A program made the position numbers and the translations under genes. Positions 36,137 through 48,188 of a stretch of DNA of 64,000 nucleotides are shown one piece after another (the first letter of the stretch is position 1; every line of letters starts with the position of its first letter). Source of the DNA: Metallyticus violacea (lineage: Eukaryota; Arthropoda; Insecta; Mantodea; Metallyticidae); contig CM060834.1 in NCBI GenBank assembly GCA_030762175.1, positions 30,694,501 through 30,758,500 of the forward strand. Reading direction: 5' to 3'. Below the pieces are notes generated by a model that did not search any database, was not told the DNA's origin, and saw only the letters and a list, made by a program, of their open reading frames with translations.

Positions 36137-36299
36137 CGCTCATAACTCTCCATTTAAAGTTCCCTGCAATTATTCTGTATATTTCACATTCATAATCTTC
36201 TCTTTTTGGCCTTCTATTTTTCGCTTGAAATGTGAAATCAGTATTCAGTGAATTAAAATATTCTAAAGCCTTACTTTATAGCTATTATGTTCAAAATGG

Positions 36300-36365
36300 T
36301 GCCGAGGTCGTTAAGGCAGGAGCTCCTGAATAAGAGATCTACAGATCGAACTCCATCCTACCCTC
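36300..36365 (+). repeat. tRNA-like sequence (Ser/Leu-like head)
   Basis: TGCCGAGGTCGTTAAGGCAG resembles the D-arm half of tRNA-Ser/Leu. AGATCGAACTCC follows 40 bp later as a box-B-like element. It lies 165 bp from the opposite-strand tRNA-like sequence at 36.1 kb. Acceptor-stem pairing is not evident, so a SINE head or tRNA pseudogene is more likely than a gene. Confidence 0.4.
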
Positions 36366-38897
36366 ATCAGCATTAAATCTCGAAATGCTTCCTTGCCCCT
36401 CCAAGAAATCCTTAACCAATATATTATTTCATCTCATTTATCACCATTCTTCACTGCCTGTAACGCCTTAGCAATCAATGAAAATTAAACGATATTAAAT
36501 ATATATATAGGAGTTTATAATTGAAGAGAAGCACGTAACGTGAAAAAAGTATACACGATTCTGAAATAAAAGTATTATTTAATATTTAATATTTTATTTG
36601 TATGTTATACCATTTCATGATTTTCGTTTTTAAAACAAAACTTTGTTTATTTTCTAAAATACACACTATATTGCTTTTTTTATAGAAGTTTGTTCCCTGA
36701 ATAAATTCCGCTACGCTTCAGAAGAGAATCCAGGAGTTACAGCCTACCAAATCTGAGTTACGAACTTTACAGTTTTGTGACAATGTGCAAACCCAGGCCG
36801 TTACGTTGTTCTAGAGGTGGGCGGAAGTTTCCTCGCTGGGGAGAACAGTCGTCATGACAACAATGCTTAAAGTTTCATGTTATCCCTCGCGGAGAAGACT
36901 CCGTTGCTAGCCAAACAGCCGGTGAGAGAGCTTCTGCAGGTCGACCATCAAATATTCAGAGAGATTTGTGATCAATTTCTTGCATGTAGAAAAGGTGACA
37001 GACTTCTCTGTGCAGGATTCTTTATTTTGGTACAAAGGGTGTAAATGTTGTACCTTTAGGGATAAAAAGCGAGCTTGGCTTTTCCAGAGCGATTTCTTTT
37101 GAACATTGCCTGATCTGAAGTCAACTATCGTGGAATATGTTCGGCATTTGTTTCGGAAATCAGGTTCATATTCACCATTATCATACCAGCGGGTTAATAG
37201 AGACTACCTGAGAAACAGCTTAGTTTCGCGCTCAGGCAAAAGTCTTTAAGGCGGAAAAGTTGCTGAAAATTAACCAACAGAATGTACATATAACAATTAC
37301 AGAGCCTTCATTTGGAAGCGTGACCGACTTAATAGGGATTTGCCTGCTCTACTTCTAACCAATTCCGTTCTCCCTCTATTTTCCCACCTATTCAAATAAG
37401 AGCTCTGTATAATCTGCTATGGCTTTCTGAGTAGCTGGGGAAGAATAAAGAGAGGCATGGAAAGTTTATTTTCTAAATAAAAATAAAAAATATATCCTGA
37501 AGATGAAATTCGTAGTCTTCTAAAAAACAATTTAAATTAGAACAAAACCCAAAAAACGATCTGCTCACATTTGATGACACTGGTTTAGCACATTCAGACT
37601 GCAACCGGCATTGTACATGTAACTGCGAGTTCTAGGCAAAAAATGTCTTCTAATGGAGAGAGAGCCACTAGCAAAGTGGATTGCAAACCGATCCCAAATG
37701 CCCCATAGCCAGGTGAGCAGTGGACTCATCTTGCTGGAAGTAGCTATCACATTCACTTCCAAACATGAAACAATATGGTTTTGTAATACGAGTATATAAC
37801 GCTTAGATGTGAAAATTTGTTTTATAATTCTCCTAGAAAACGCATTAGCAATTCTTAACATTGCCACGAAATGGCCATATTTGTGAAGGTTTCATGAAAA
37901 TGTCCACGTGATTAGATTTCTAGTTCATTCTACCATACTTATACCTCCATATTCTTCAGTGTTTTGCGTCGCAAATGTTCCAAAATTAATGCTTCCAAAG
38001 TAATCGAGGCCGATGTATATTAATTCATTTCCTTTTTTAGAATAAAATTTAAAAAGTGAGCCTATATTCTTAATTACATTCTTAATAAAAGTTTATCCCA
38101 GGCAGTATAAATCCGTAGTTTTATATAGTATCCATTATAGATGGTCATCGAGAAGTCACTTCGCAGCCATTATGCAGCATTATCAAAATTTCAATACGGC
38201 AGCTAATTTCGGTGGCAGCACTGACCGCACGTTGAACGTATTGTTACCGTGTTCACTTAACCACTAAGGCAAGCACACACCCCAAAGTCCAAACCTTAGC
38301 AATGGTGGTCGGATAACTTGCTAAAACCGGATTCGAAGGAAGCAATGTCAGAAATGTATTAACTTTCTCCTAAGCGGTGCACATCACCCGAATGAGGAAG
38401 GTTGTCGATGACCTGTTATTATTACAGCGAAAAAGAAGTTAACTTGGCCAGGCTCCGCCGGGATACTTAGGCAACTTCTATGCCTTGTGGAGTACAAGAT
38501 ATGCGGCGGCGGTAGCAGCAGCAGTAACAAAAGTATGACTGAATTTATTTCAGCACACTACATTACAATTAAATTTATACAAACTATTTAAGAATTTATC
38601 ACTACCAAAAATAAGGTTCTCCCATACCTTAACCACCTGGTTATATGACTGTTATTTCTAAGAGTCGCTTGCAGCTGAAATTGACATGTAAAGTGAACAC
38701 TGCATTTTTTCGGCACTTTGTACTGCAAACAAGTACTTTTGAATGTGTAATGTTAGTTTATATAGTGACATATATAAATTTTGCGAAGTATTTAGTAGTT
38801 AGCATAATCAGTTTGAGGTTGTAATAATACTTTTTGTTATTTTGAAGTTCAAAAGACTTCATATTTCAGAAGAATTAAAAGAGCTATCATCGAGGTA
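36366..38897. other. No recognised gene
   Basis: AT-rich with a modestly GC-rich patch at 36730-36960 and an unrecognised 100-codon minus frame at 37565-37867. 38160-38530 may be one decayed SINE. Confidence 0.4.
38222..38278 (-). repeat. Weak tRNA-like sequence
   Basis: Minus strand: TGCCTTAGTGGTTAAGTGAA resembles a box A and CGTTCAACGTG lies about 30 bp further as a poor box B. It may be the head of a decayed SINE extending to lower coordinates (38100-38220). Tentative. Confidence 0.25.
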
Positions 38898-39780
38898 ATG
38901 GAGGAGGAAGAATTAGCTGATTTCTCAGGTGAATCTGATAGAACAGAACACGACCGTGGTAGTAACGAAGAACAATCCGAATAATGTGCTTTTGAAAACG
39001 TCGAGGAACAAATGACAGATATCGTTTTTTCGTGGGATGATGAAACATTTGGGTTAGTACTTCGAGGGGAGTTTCAGGTAAGACCAAGTCTAAAAATATA
39101 ATAAAAACTTTGCCAGGACCTATAAGGATTGCCAGAAATAATAGCCAATTACTTAGAAGCACTCTTAATTTTCGTAACTCTTGATATACTTGATAAAATT
39201 GTGCAATATGTTAATTTGTACATTATAGAAAGAACAGGAGATATTAACTACCAAAGAGAAAGGGATTGTAAAGTTTCAATCCTGCAGAACTTATAGTTCT
39301 TTTTCGTGCACTTTTCCTCTTACTTGTCAAAATGGCAGGCATGCAAATGTTTTGGAATTATGGAACACAGATGACACCTGGCATGGTTATCTTGAGAGCT
39401 GCTTTCAGATATAAAATATTTCTATTTTTACTGCGTGTATCAGATTTGATGTTGTGACAAACAGAAAACTGATAATCAGAAAATTTCATACAAACTTTGG
39501 TGAAAATTGTAAGCACAATGATAGCATCTTAGAGTTTGTGACTAGAGATGAGATGCTACCCCTTTTCGAGGCTGGTATCATTTTATTCAATATACTAAAT
39601 CCGGCGAAATATGGCCCAAAATTGTGCACAATGTGTGACAGCAGCAACTTCTATACCTACAATTTTGAGATCTACTGTGGCAAGCAAAGAGAAGGCCCTT
39701 ACTTTATGTCGAATAAACCTTTTTATGTCGTAAAAAGACTAATAGAACCCATCAAATATTCACACAGGATTTTGACCTAG
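38898..39780 (+). pseudogene. piggyBac-type transposase relic (PGBD-like)
   Basis: The start at 38898 opens an acidic N-terminal tract, MEEEELADFSGESDRTE, typical of piggyBac proteins, ending in a stop after NEEQSE. The middle is decayed (LWNTDDTWHGYLES). The clear part, 39454-39780, contains NPAKYGPKLCTMCDSS followed by FYTYNFEIYCGKQREGPYFM and KPFYVVKRLIEPI. MCDS carries the first catalytic Asp of the piggyBac DDE fold, and the residues after it are strongly conserved in the family. The frame stops shortly afterwards and the remaining two catalytic Asp blocks and the Cys-rich C-terminus are absent. I could not locate TTAA-flanked termini. The family call is firm. Confidence 0.8.
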
Positions 39781-41129
39781 GTAATAAATAAATTGCGCAA
39801 ACTATTACATGTTGCGACACTGTATTTTGTTTCTATTCATTTTTCCTTTTGAAATGAATCATTAGCGAGAAAATGCATACAATGCTTTTTTAAATTCTTT
39901 TAATTAACATTTATGTATACTTTATTTTCGTTATTTATTAATCTCGTCTATTTTCAATAAGTTAGACGTCAAAAAAGCAAGACATAAAAAGAGGCATTGA
40001 ATGCTCGTCCGCCCGCATTCGAAAAACGAATAAGCGTGCCAACTTAAAGGTTAAGGGAAAACTATTAATGCTCGTATATAATTACCAATTAATATTATTT
40101 TTCATTTTGCAATGATATCAGTAATATATAAATTTACAAGTTGAATTACAATTGATACCTCGTCCTATCCCTTGATTGATTTATCTATAATGTGTAGTGT
40201 GGTTAATAAATACATTGTGGAGTACCATTGTTGTAAGTGTTTAGTTTACAATGAACAAAAGAATGCTCACAAGGGTGCAGAAAAAATCGTCCACACAGAG
40301 ACATTGAAAACGAAATAATTAAAATCATGGCGATTTCGTTTAACTTGATGTAATAACAAAACGATACGCCCTTTTTGTTTATTCAATTGCTACAAATTGA
40401 AGATAGTGTTTTCACACCCCACCAAGCATTTAAAGTTACCGCTGTTGAAATGAGAAAAAGTAAATTTTACAGAACTGTAGCCTGCACAGAATCAGTTACT
40501 GTACAACATTGGATTTGGCCGCGAATTAAAAGTGGGGTAAAAATAACAATGACCCCGTGTGCACTCTAGAAAGAAGAGCGCTGAAGTAAATAAAAATTAA
40601 TGAATTTTCAACAGTAGCGCAATTTTTTGATCCAGTTTTGATTACACATTCTTGTCATTGTAAACGTAATCAACTGCTAAAACACTAACCACACAAAAAT
40701 GTCATTATATTTATTTGCATTGCATGATGTCGCTTGATTATGTTTTGCTAGCCAAATGGGTCCATTTTGAAAGAACACGCATTCCGATCAGCACGAAATT
40801 GCTGTACTTTGTGAGACTTTTAATGGTGTTTTTCACAATAAACATAGCATAGTGCCATTACAGACAGGACAAAATCGTTCATTCAAAAAATATAATAAAA
40901 AGTAATTACTGAAATGATAACCAAAATATTCGAATCATTAATGTGAAGTAATTACTTTTTCTGTGAAGGAAAAGTTTTATTGAGTTAATCAGATTTAATG
41001 TTTGAGGTGATGATTCGGCAGGCAATTGCAGGGAAAATATTATACAAATTGTACTATGAGCAAAGTTTCGGAATATAAACCAAATATTAGTGATAATTTA
41101 AACGTTATCATGAAAATCGTTCCAAAATA
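39781..41129. other. No recognised gene
   Basis: AT-rich. A perfect 14-bp inverted repeat AAAAAGTAATTACT (40897-40910) pairs with 40947-40960. Confidence 0.5.
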
Positions 41130-41340
41130 CTCCCCTCTCAGTCTTATATACTCGATCATTCTTGGAAAGCAAGCTCTTTAGCGCCACGTATTTCCATCAA
41201 TGGTGCTAAGTTCCTCTGCAAGATCTGGGCCTCAAAACCCTTACCCCGCAATTGGTTCAACACGGGGAACAAGAAGAAGTCGCAAGGTAGCAGTCCAGGG
41301 CTGTAAGGAGGATGTGTGGCAGGCTTCACGCAGTATAAAT
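41130..41340 (-). pseudogene. Mariner-like transposase C-terminal fragment
   Basis: Minus-strand HPPYSPGLLPCDFFLFPVLN followed by QLRGKGFEAQ is the third-aspartate block of mariner transposases. The catalytic CDFF Asp is present and the upstream SPD reads SPG. After a frame change, IRLRGEYF resembles the C-terminal end. Nothing of the N-terminal or first two catalytic blocks is visible upstream, so this is a truncated relic. Confidence 0.6.
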
Positions 41341-41564
41341 CCCTCAAAACAAATTGGTTATTCAATGAAAAAAGAAACTTCAAAGGTACGAGGTAAGATC
41401 TTAACCTAACGTAGAAAATGATATTGTACTTTAAACATTTATTCTATATAATTCCGTATTTATTTCATATATTTTAAATGTGGCAAATAGGGAATCACTT
41501 CAAAGCCAACTTTATTAATTTTCTATGTTGCATTCATGGACTTGCGATTGGATCGTTTTCTTAC

Positions 41565-41610
41565 AAAAAAAAAAAAAAAAAAAAAAAAATTAAAAATTAA
41601 AAATTAAAAT
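41565..41610 (+). repeat. A25 run followed by TAAAAAT-like units
   Basis: Twenty-five A followed by TTAAAAATTAAAAATTAAAA; possibly a retroposon tail, but no element is recognised upstream. Confidence 0.85.
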
Positions 41611-43451
41611 TTTCACCCGGTGTTTTTCCAAAGCATTCTTTCCTGAATCTTGGTTAGTAATGCCGAATAATACATTCCGTGTCAATGTTTTACCGTAAAT
41701 ATTCTGTCATTTTGATTCCTTCTTTGCCTCAGCAAGCAGATCCCAGCCGATTTTGGACACGAAATTTCTTTGGACGGAGATAACCTTCATACTTCATTCA
41801 TTTGACTTTTCTTTTGGTTGTGGATCTTAGTACCGTATTCGCGTTTCGTTCATTGTTACAGTGGGAACCAAAGAGTTGAAAAAATGACGACAAATCGCTT
41901 GGAAGATGTCCCTCTGATCAGCGTTCAGGCATTTTGGAATTCATTTACAGTCGTTTTTCTCATACATTTTTAATACCATTAAGAGTTGAATATAACGATA
42001 ATTTGGACGGGGACATAAAAGCTACTCATGCCATTGCTCGCTTCATATCTGTTCTTTGATTCAAGATTAAAGGAATTACAAAAATGGACTTTATGCATGA
42101 TTTACGATTACTTAAACCCAACATGCAAAAACGGCAGGTCCAACATCACGTTAATTCGGTTAAGTATAAAATGCTTCAATAAAATTACAGCATGGGTTAA
42201 AGTAGTTAAGTTTTTTGGAAACATATTGATATTTTTTTAGAATTTTAATAATATATGGATTTCGTGAATTTTAATATCCTTTAAGATGGGTCCCAGAATT
42301 AATATTTTTTGAAAATCCTTGGTCTACAAAATAAGATAAAACTTATTTCTGAAATCATGCCATTTATAACACACATACACCCCAATTTTCTTCGAAAACT
42401 TGTTATTTTATGCCTATAATATATATTACAGATATGTAATAGTAATGTGGTATGCAACGATAAATAAGCCGGGATCACGGGCAAAGTAAATTTTGACAAA
42501 CGCGTAAGTTTATTGCGTTTACCAAATGGTGTCTAGTGCGAAGAAATTGTTAATGCAGTTCAATGATATATCGGCAATTAGTGCGATGCCTGACGCTCAA
42601 GCATACTCGGTACCTAGGCCGCTCTTCCGCTGATCTCCGAACGACGGTAGTCACGCATATCTGGGTCCGGAAAATTCTGAGACTGCCCCTCTTTTGGGCA
42701 AAATCTGGCCCCTTTACACACAATACAAAATTATGCTATCCATGGCCAGAGGCGCGAAATACTTCCACTAATTTTGTGTTAACGTGTTCTCATAGGTGAG
42801 TGCTTACTTCCCTGAATTTCATTTCTATTCGCTGGAAAATTTTGGTCAAGCCAAGTGTTTCACTATTCGTTAGTAAGATGAATTTAAACAGATTTCATAC
42901 GTTACTGTCAACGACTCTTTTACTCGAACACCTGCAACTTTGTCACCAAACAGGCCGGTTTCTGCCCTGAGGCGGGGGCATTTTCAACCCTAGCTGCATA
43001 CCAGAAGGAATTACCTTGCACTGTATGACCTTGCCAAGACTTTCTATATTCGGAGAAAGACGAGAGTTTTTCCTTACATTGTTACATTCCTACACGTTAT
43101 TTTATTTTTTTTTTTTAAATATTACCAAAAATACACTTTACGAATGCATTTAAACACTATAAAATATTAATTCTACATATGCGAGATATGTCATTAAACT
43201 CCACTGAAAGAAAATGCACAACAAAATTGCACATAATTACAGAGTTTCTGATTCTAAAATTACAAATATTAATTATTTCCATTACTCTGTAATTGACGGG
43301 GAGCCAGGGACAGCTTCAGACACTAAAATATATGCATATGTACCTTTCTAAAAATATACTGAGACATTCAAAATAAAAAATTCAGATCTTGTGTCTGCCG
43401 TGGACCGCTAAACATGCAACAAGAATTCTGGGATAATTTCTGATTACTGAC
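41611..43451. other. Presumed Dscam-family intron, no exon recognised
   Basis: Downstream of the Dscam-like exon on the minus strand. A GC-richer patch at 42590-42800 was checked on both strands for Ig-domain residues and none was found. Confidence 0.5.
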
Positions 43452-43594
43452 CTGCCCTCACTCTGACGTCACGACTGAGGATGGCGCCGCCTAGGTTGGA
43501 TGCCCTGCAGCGATACACGGTCGAGTGCACGTCAGCTCTGTAGTCTTCAGCTCGAAAAGGAGGGAAATACAGCGTTCCATTACCCAACGTCTGC
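43452..43594 (-). CDS. Dscam: Internal exon of a Dscam-family Ig-superfamily receptor
   Basis: Read on the minus strand, a T-rich tract and CTGCAG precede the exon and GGCAG|GTCAGT follows it, giving AG/GT splice borders. The 143 nt encode 47 full codons plus one base at each end, so the exon starts in phase 2 and ends in phase 1, the usual phase for Ig exons. Key residues are GNGTLYFPPFRAEDYR, then VYRC with the Ig-domain cysteine, then SRDVRVRA. From family knowledge this corresponds to the last strands of Ig1 in insect Dscam proteins, cell-surface adhesion receptors used in neurite self-avoidance and, in arthropods, haemocyte immunity. Neighbouring exons are not visible; the surroundings are repeats, as expected in long introns. 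There is no stop or frameshift, and local GC is clearly higher than in the flanks. I cannot tell which paralogue (Dscam1-4) it is; the symbol denotes the family. An alternative acceptor 4 nt inside (exon starting at 43590) is less likely, because it loses the Q residue that matches the family. Confidence 0.85.
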
Positions 43595-44067
43595 CTGCAG
43601 CAAAACAACACATCACACGACGTTGCTAAGCAGTCTATGTAAACAGCTGATCTTCAATAAAACATGATGCTTTTTAGAAGTTTAAATAAAAACTTTGATT
43701 TTACAGTTTTACACGTTTTAAGTGCTAATAGATTCGAAGTTACGTTCTGGTAGGCTATTAGTAACGTCCTTATCCATATTCAAACCCCCCGTCACGTTTC
43801 AATAGCTGTAATGTAAATGTGTTGCACAATAGTATCGTCTGTGCTTAGTGCCACTAGTTACTATGCAGTACCTCTGGTATTTTGTCAGTATATCATTACT
43901 AACAAAACAATTTAAAAATGATATTAATGAGTGTTATATATATTGATTAAGATATTTGGCTTATTCTAGCACAAACCTGATCACAAAACTTACTAAACTT
44001 AGTTTGGTGTTTGTTTCTTTAATATTCTATTTCCAATTTAATATATAGAGTATGGAAAAAATACATA
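43595..44067. other. Presumed Dscam-family intron
   Basis: AT-rich flank upstream of the exon up to the pogo-like MITE; nothing identified. Confidence 0.5.
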
Positions 44068-44692
44068 CAATGAAACCTCTCAAACCAGGACAGATATGGT
44101 TCAATACAAAATTGTCCATTTTAACAAGGTGTCCATTAGGTTTTCATATCATGTACTTAATTTAAAGGAAATGGCATTATTACACATTAAAACTCAATAA
44201 AAGGTATTAACTTACACTTACTCAAATTTAAACTGCACAGAAAATAAAAGTAAATAATTCAATAAGTTTACAGTTGCGTACGGTGTGTTCTCTGAGAAAT
44301 ACCTAACAGTTTTACATTTTGTAAAGAATTAAGGAAACAAAACAGAGAATAAAAGCTAAAGAAAATCACACACTTTTCATACTACTGTGCTTAATGACCC
44401 ATTGTAAATCACAGAGATAAATGTCAATCAAGCTCAAACAGGTAGCAGAAAGCCTGTTAGGGAAAACTCATCCTTCTGATGTGTACTTGCTAACGACCCA
44501 TTTAAAGCTGTAGAGATAAATGTCAAACAAGTTTAAATAAGTTAACAGAAGTACACAACAAAGAGAAATTGCCCTAGTTATAACCATAGGGGATGTCCAA
44601 AATAGTTATACTGAATATGTTAACGAATATTTGTCCGGTTCCAAGAAAATATGTCTAATATAAAAAGGTGGTGAAATACAGAGGTTTTACTG
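44068..44692. mobile_element. pogo/Tigger-like MITE
   Basis: A 625-bp element with inverted termini CAATGAAACCTCT (left) and, on the complement of the right end, CAGTAAAACCTCT (11 of 13 match), flanked by TA on both sides (44066-44067 and 44693-44694). A CAG start, AACCTCT and the TA target are characteristic of pogo/Tigger elements. There is no coding capacity. The interior has two related direct repeats (44396-44450 and 44495-44550) sharing AGAGATAAATGTCAA. Confidence 0.65.
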
Positions 44693-45423
44693 TATTAACA
44701 TTTTAAAATAGAAAAGGGGGGTTGGAAAGTAGTCTCCTCTAGAATAGGAACAAACAGGTCTTGGAAACTTCTTAATGGTGTTGCAGGTGCTAACTCTAAA
44801 ATTACATATATGTTTATGGATGGTTAATAAAACTGAAAAGACAATAGTGTACCTTAAAACTTCAGTGAATAACATGGCATACTTTAATTAACTAGTTTAA
44901 ATACCGTAATCGTTCACAAAAATTATTTACTACATTTTTACAATGGATGACAATGCGTGACTTATAATTTGATTGAGGTACAGCCTGTTCATTATTGACC
45001 TCCACCAATGACATTGGTTTGCATTTGATTGGCTAACACGTCACATCACAAGTAACTATGACGTTCATCCATAACGATGCTACAGCATTGTGTTGGAGGA
45101 TCATTGGTTTCCACTTTCAAAACATTTGGTGTCATACTTTTCTACTAATAAACTCTTTGTACATATTTTTCCGCAACCAGTATTACTGAAATGTAAGCCC
45201 GTCTTCTGTTTCCTCCTCAAATAAATTGTTTAATATCATAGCATTAGAGTTGTAGCATTTTTATTAGTTTTTCACGGCATTTTTACATTTTTCCATCAGA
45301 AATAAAAATGCCAATATTATTCTAAGCCCTGACTAGAAAGAGTAGAATGCTTTTCTTTCTTTTCATATGTTTCATGTTTTTCTAAACAGCTTGCTCAAAT
45401 TCAAAAGATAAAATAAGAAAACT
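44693..45423. other. No recognised gene
   Basis: AT-rich DNA between the MITE and the compound minisatellite. Confidence 0.5.
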
Positions 45424-45438
45424 ATAAATGAGAGTAGC

Positions 45439-45497
<59 letters not shown>

Positions 45498-45511
45498 GAG
45501 AGTAGCCCCCT

Positions 45512-45561
<50 letters not shown>

Positions 45562-45579
45562 AATGAGAGTAGCCCCCTC

Positions 45580-45629
<50 letters not shown>

Positions 45630-45644
45630 GAGAGTAGCCCCCTC

Positions 45645-45691
<47 letters not shown>

Positions 45692-45706
45692 AATGAGAGT
45701 AGCCCC

Positions 45707-45762
<56 letters not shown>

Positions 45763-45780
45763 AATGAGAGTAGCCCCCTC

Positions 45781-45823
<43 letters not shown>

Positions 45824-45882
45824 AATGAGAGCAGCCCCCTCCTCTCTCTCTCTGTATATATATAAATGAGAGTAGCCCCCTC

Positions 45883-45913
<31 letters not shown>

Positions 45914-45971
45914 AATGAGAGTAGCCCCTCCTCTCTCTCTCTTTATATATATAAATGAGAGTAGCCCCCTC

Positions 45972-46008
<37 letters not shown>

Positions 46009-46113
46009 AATGAGAGTAGCCCCCTCCTCTCTCTCTCTCTATATATATATAAATGAGAGTAGCCCCCTCCTCTCTCTCTCTCTCTCTCTATATATATAAA
46101 TGGGAGTAGCCTC

Positions 46114-46158
<45 letters not shown>
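45424..46158. repeat. Compound minisatellite, 13 units of ATGAGAGTAGCC-(TC)n-(TA)n
   Basis: The core AAATGAGAGTAGCCCCCTCC recurs 13 times, each followed by a variable (CT)n tract and then a (TA)n tract. Unit length varies from about 39 to 70 bp through the two dinucleotide tracts. Two units carry single changes (GAGCAG, GGGAGT). This is a textbook target for replication slippage and is likely to be highly polymorphic. Confidence 0.93.
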
Positions 46159-46164
<6 letters not shown>

Positions 46165-48188
46165 ACAGAATTAATGAAACATGTTTTAATCGAATTCATG
46201 AAACATTCCTTACATCACATAAAATAATCAGGGTGAACCAGCTATTTCATTCCATCCGATTGATAGAAAATACCTGGTTCCTTGCAATTCTCAATTTTGC
46301 ATCTTGTATGAATGAAAAAGTGCTCTCAAAACGAAAAATCTAAAATATCCATTAGCCCAGAGTTATCACTTCTACCCCATTTTAAGCCTGTAAGCATTAT
46401 TGTCCTGAAGTTAAAGGCACATTATCAGATAAAACGCTATTCTTTAATTAAAACGTATTTATGAGTAGAGTTAATATGACATTTTCAATTTACTAAAATA
46501 CCCTGAATATTTGTTGTTTTGGAATTTCTCAAAGGCGATATATATTTCATTTTAACAAATGTTTAATCAGTGAAAACTAACTCTGTATAAAATCGAAAAC
46601 AGAAACCGTAGGATATAAATTTTATTTGCAATAGTAATACGTAAATGTAGAACCAATTCTCCATATCTGATATGGAATACAATTATTTTTGCAGCAATAA
46701 ATTCACACACGCAGAACACTATTTTTGAGTTACGGTGACAAGAAATGCGTGCAGGTCGTAAACTACATAATCTGAGGGCAAATCGTGAATGATGTGGCGG
46801 AGGGAGATGGCGCTGAAAACGGATGCTACGGTAAACAAATGAACAATGTTTTCCACACTCCACTAATGGTGAAAGCAAATAGAAACCTTCGGATTTATCG
46901 AAAACGTTTGTTCACTTAAAGGTACAAGAAAAATAAATGATGATTTAGATAAATGAAGTAACGATAATTAAATATTTATTTCACTTTAACTAAAAGTGCA
47001 CCACAGTTACTAAGAAGAGGAATACACGTTTTAATAATATTAAGAGTAGTTATAAACACTGATTTGCAATATACTATTTTCCAGCAATGTACAAGAGTCC
47101 GCACGCAGGGTGGCGCTTCCATTTTACTATGTAGCAAAGCCGTATATTGTAAGGTTGGTCTACGGAAGGAATAACTGAAAAATAGTCTTTCTTATTGACA
47201 ATGTAGGCCAGTAGGATCAAGATTGAAGAAATTGGGGAATGATTCGGTTAGATCAGACCGAACTCAATGAATCTTAAAAGAGAATTATATATTAAGACAT
47301 TCAGTTATAATTATTATTTACCACCAATATCAATACGTACTAATGCAACTTAACCTATCACCAGGTGCGCCACTTGCAACAGAACTACTAGAACTTCACA
47401 CGCCAGAAGACATAACACCGGCTGATAAGAGTGCAATAACATAAGTTAATACTGACAGGTGCCCGATTTAGTGCCGAAACATCTTTTATTTATAACACGT
47501 ATATATCGATGGTCTAGATCTCACAGTACATAAGAACTAGAACACTTTAATTTTGATTACAAACAATATAATCACAATATAATATAATATAATTACAACC
47601 GTAATTTTTTAAACTAAATGTGCAGATAATTTCGTCCGTTTTTCTCCTGAAGTCCTATTATTCGTAATTTTTTCTCTATAATATTTTCAAACTTTTAAGA
47701 CGTTTTTACAAGACTACTGAAACTCCCTTCTGTTTTATGTCTATCATCTTCACTTTCAGCAGCATAGTATTACTATAATCTTCCTGAAATGAGGAATTAT
47801 TTACACCAATGCAATCTAACCATAAAAGACGTGTACTTTTGGTTTCCATTGTAAATAAACCAGTGTCGAGGTGTGCAGTGCCGAAAGCAGTAGGTAAAGC
47901 GAGTGGTAGTGTGTTGTGTATGTGCTGAAACTACCTAGAGTTGTATGAGGTTTTCATATTTACGAAACTGGAACACAGTTCTTAGTTAAATATCAAAGTG
48001 GCCCGTGTAAAAAGCGCACTTCTGTACTATGATGTGATGGAAGCATGGCGAAATGCCCGCCCTTACTGAGAGAAATGACAACGCTTGTTGTCACTGACAG
48101 GCATAGTTACCAAAATACTGGGCAGATGGCATTGGGAGAACTTGGAGCACTTACACGTACAAACCGAGGCTCATTGGACTGCTGTCAC
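46159..48188. other. No recognised gene
   Basis: AT-rich. Slightly GC-rich patches at 46730-46870 and 47860-48190 have no recognisable product. Confidence 0.5.

Noticed and set aside
45424..46158. CRISPR-like array of regularly spaced repeats
   Set aside because: Spacers are only variable (CT)n(TA)n tracts; it is a compound minisatellite in a eukaryotic genome.
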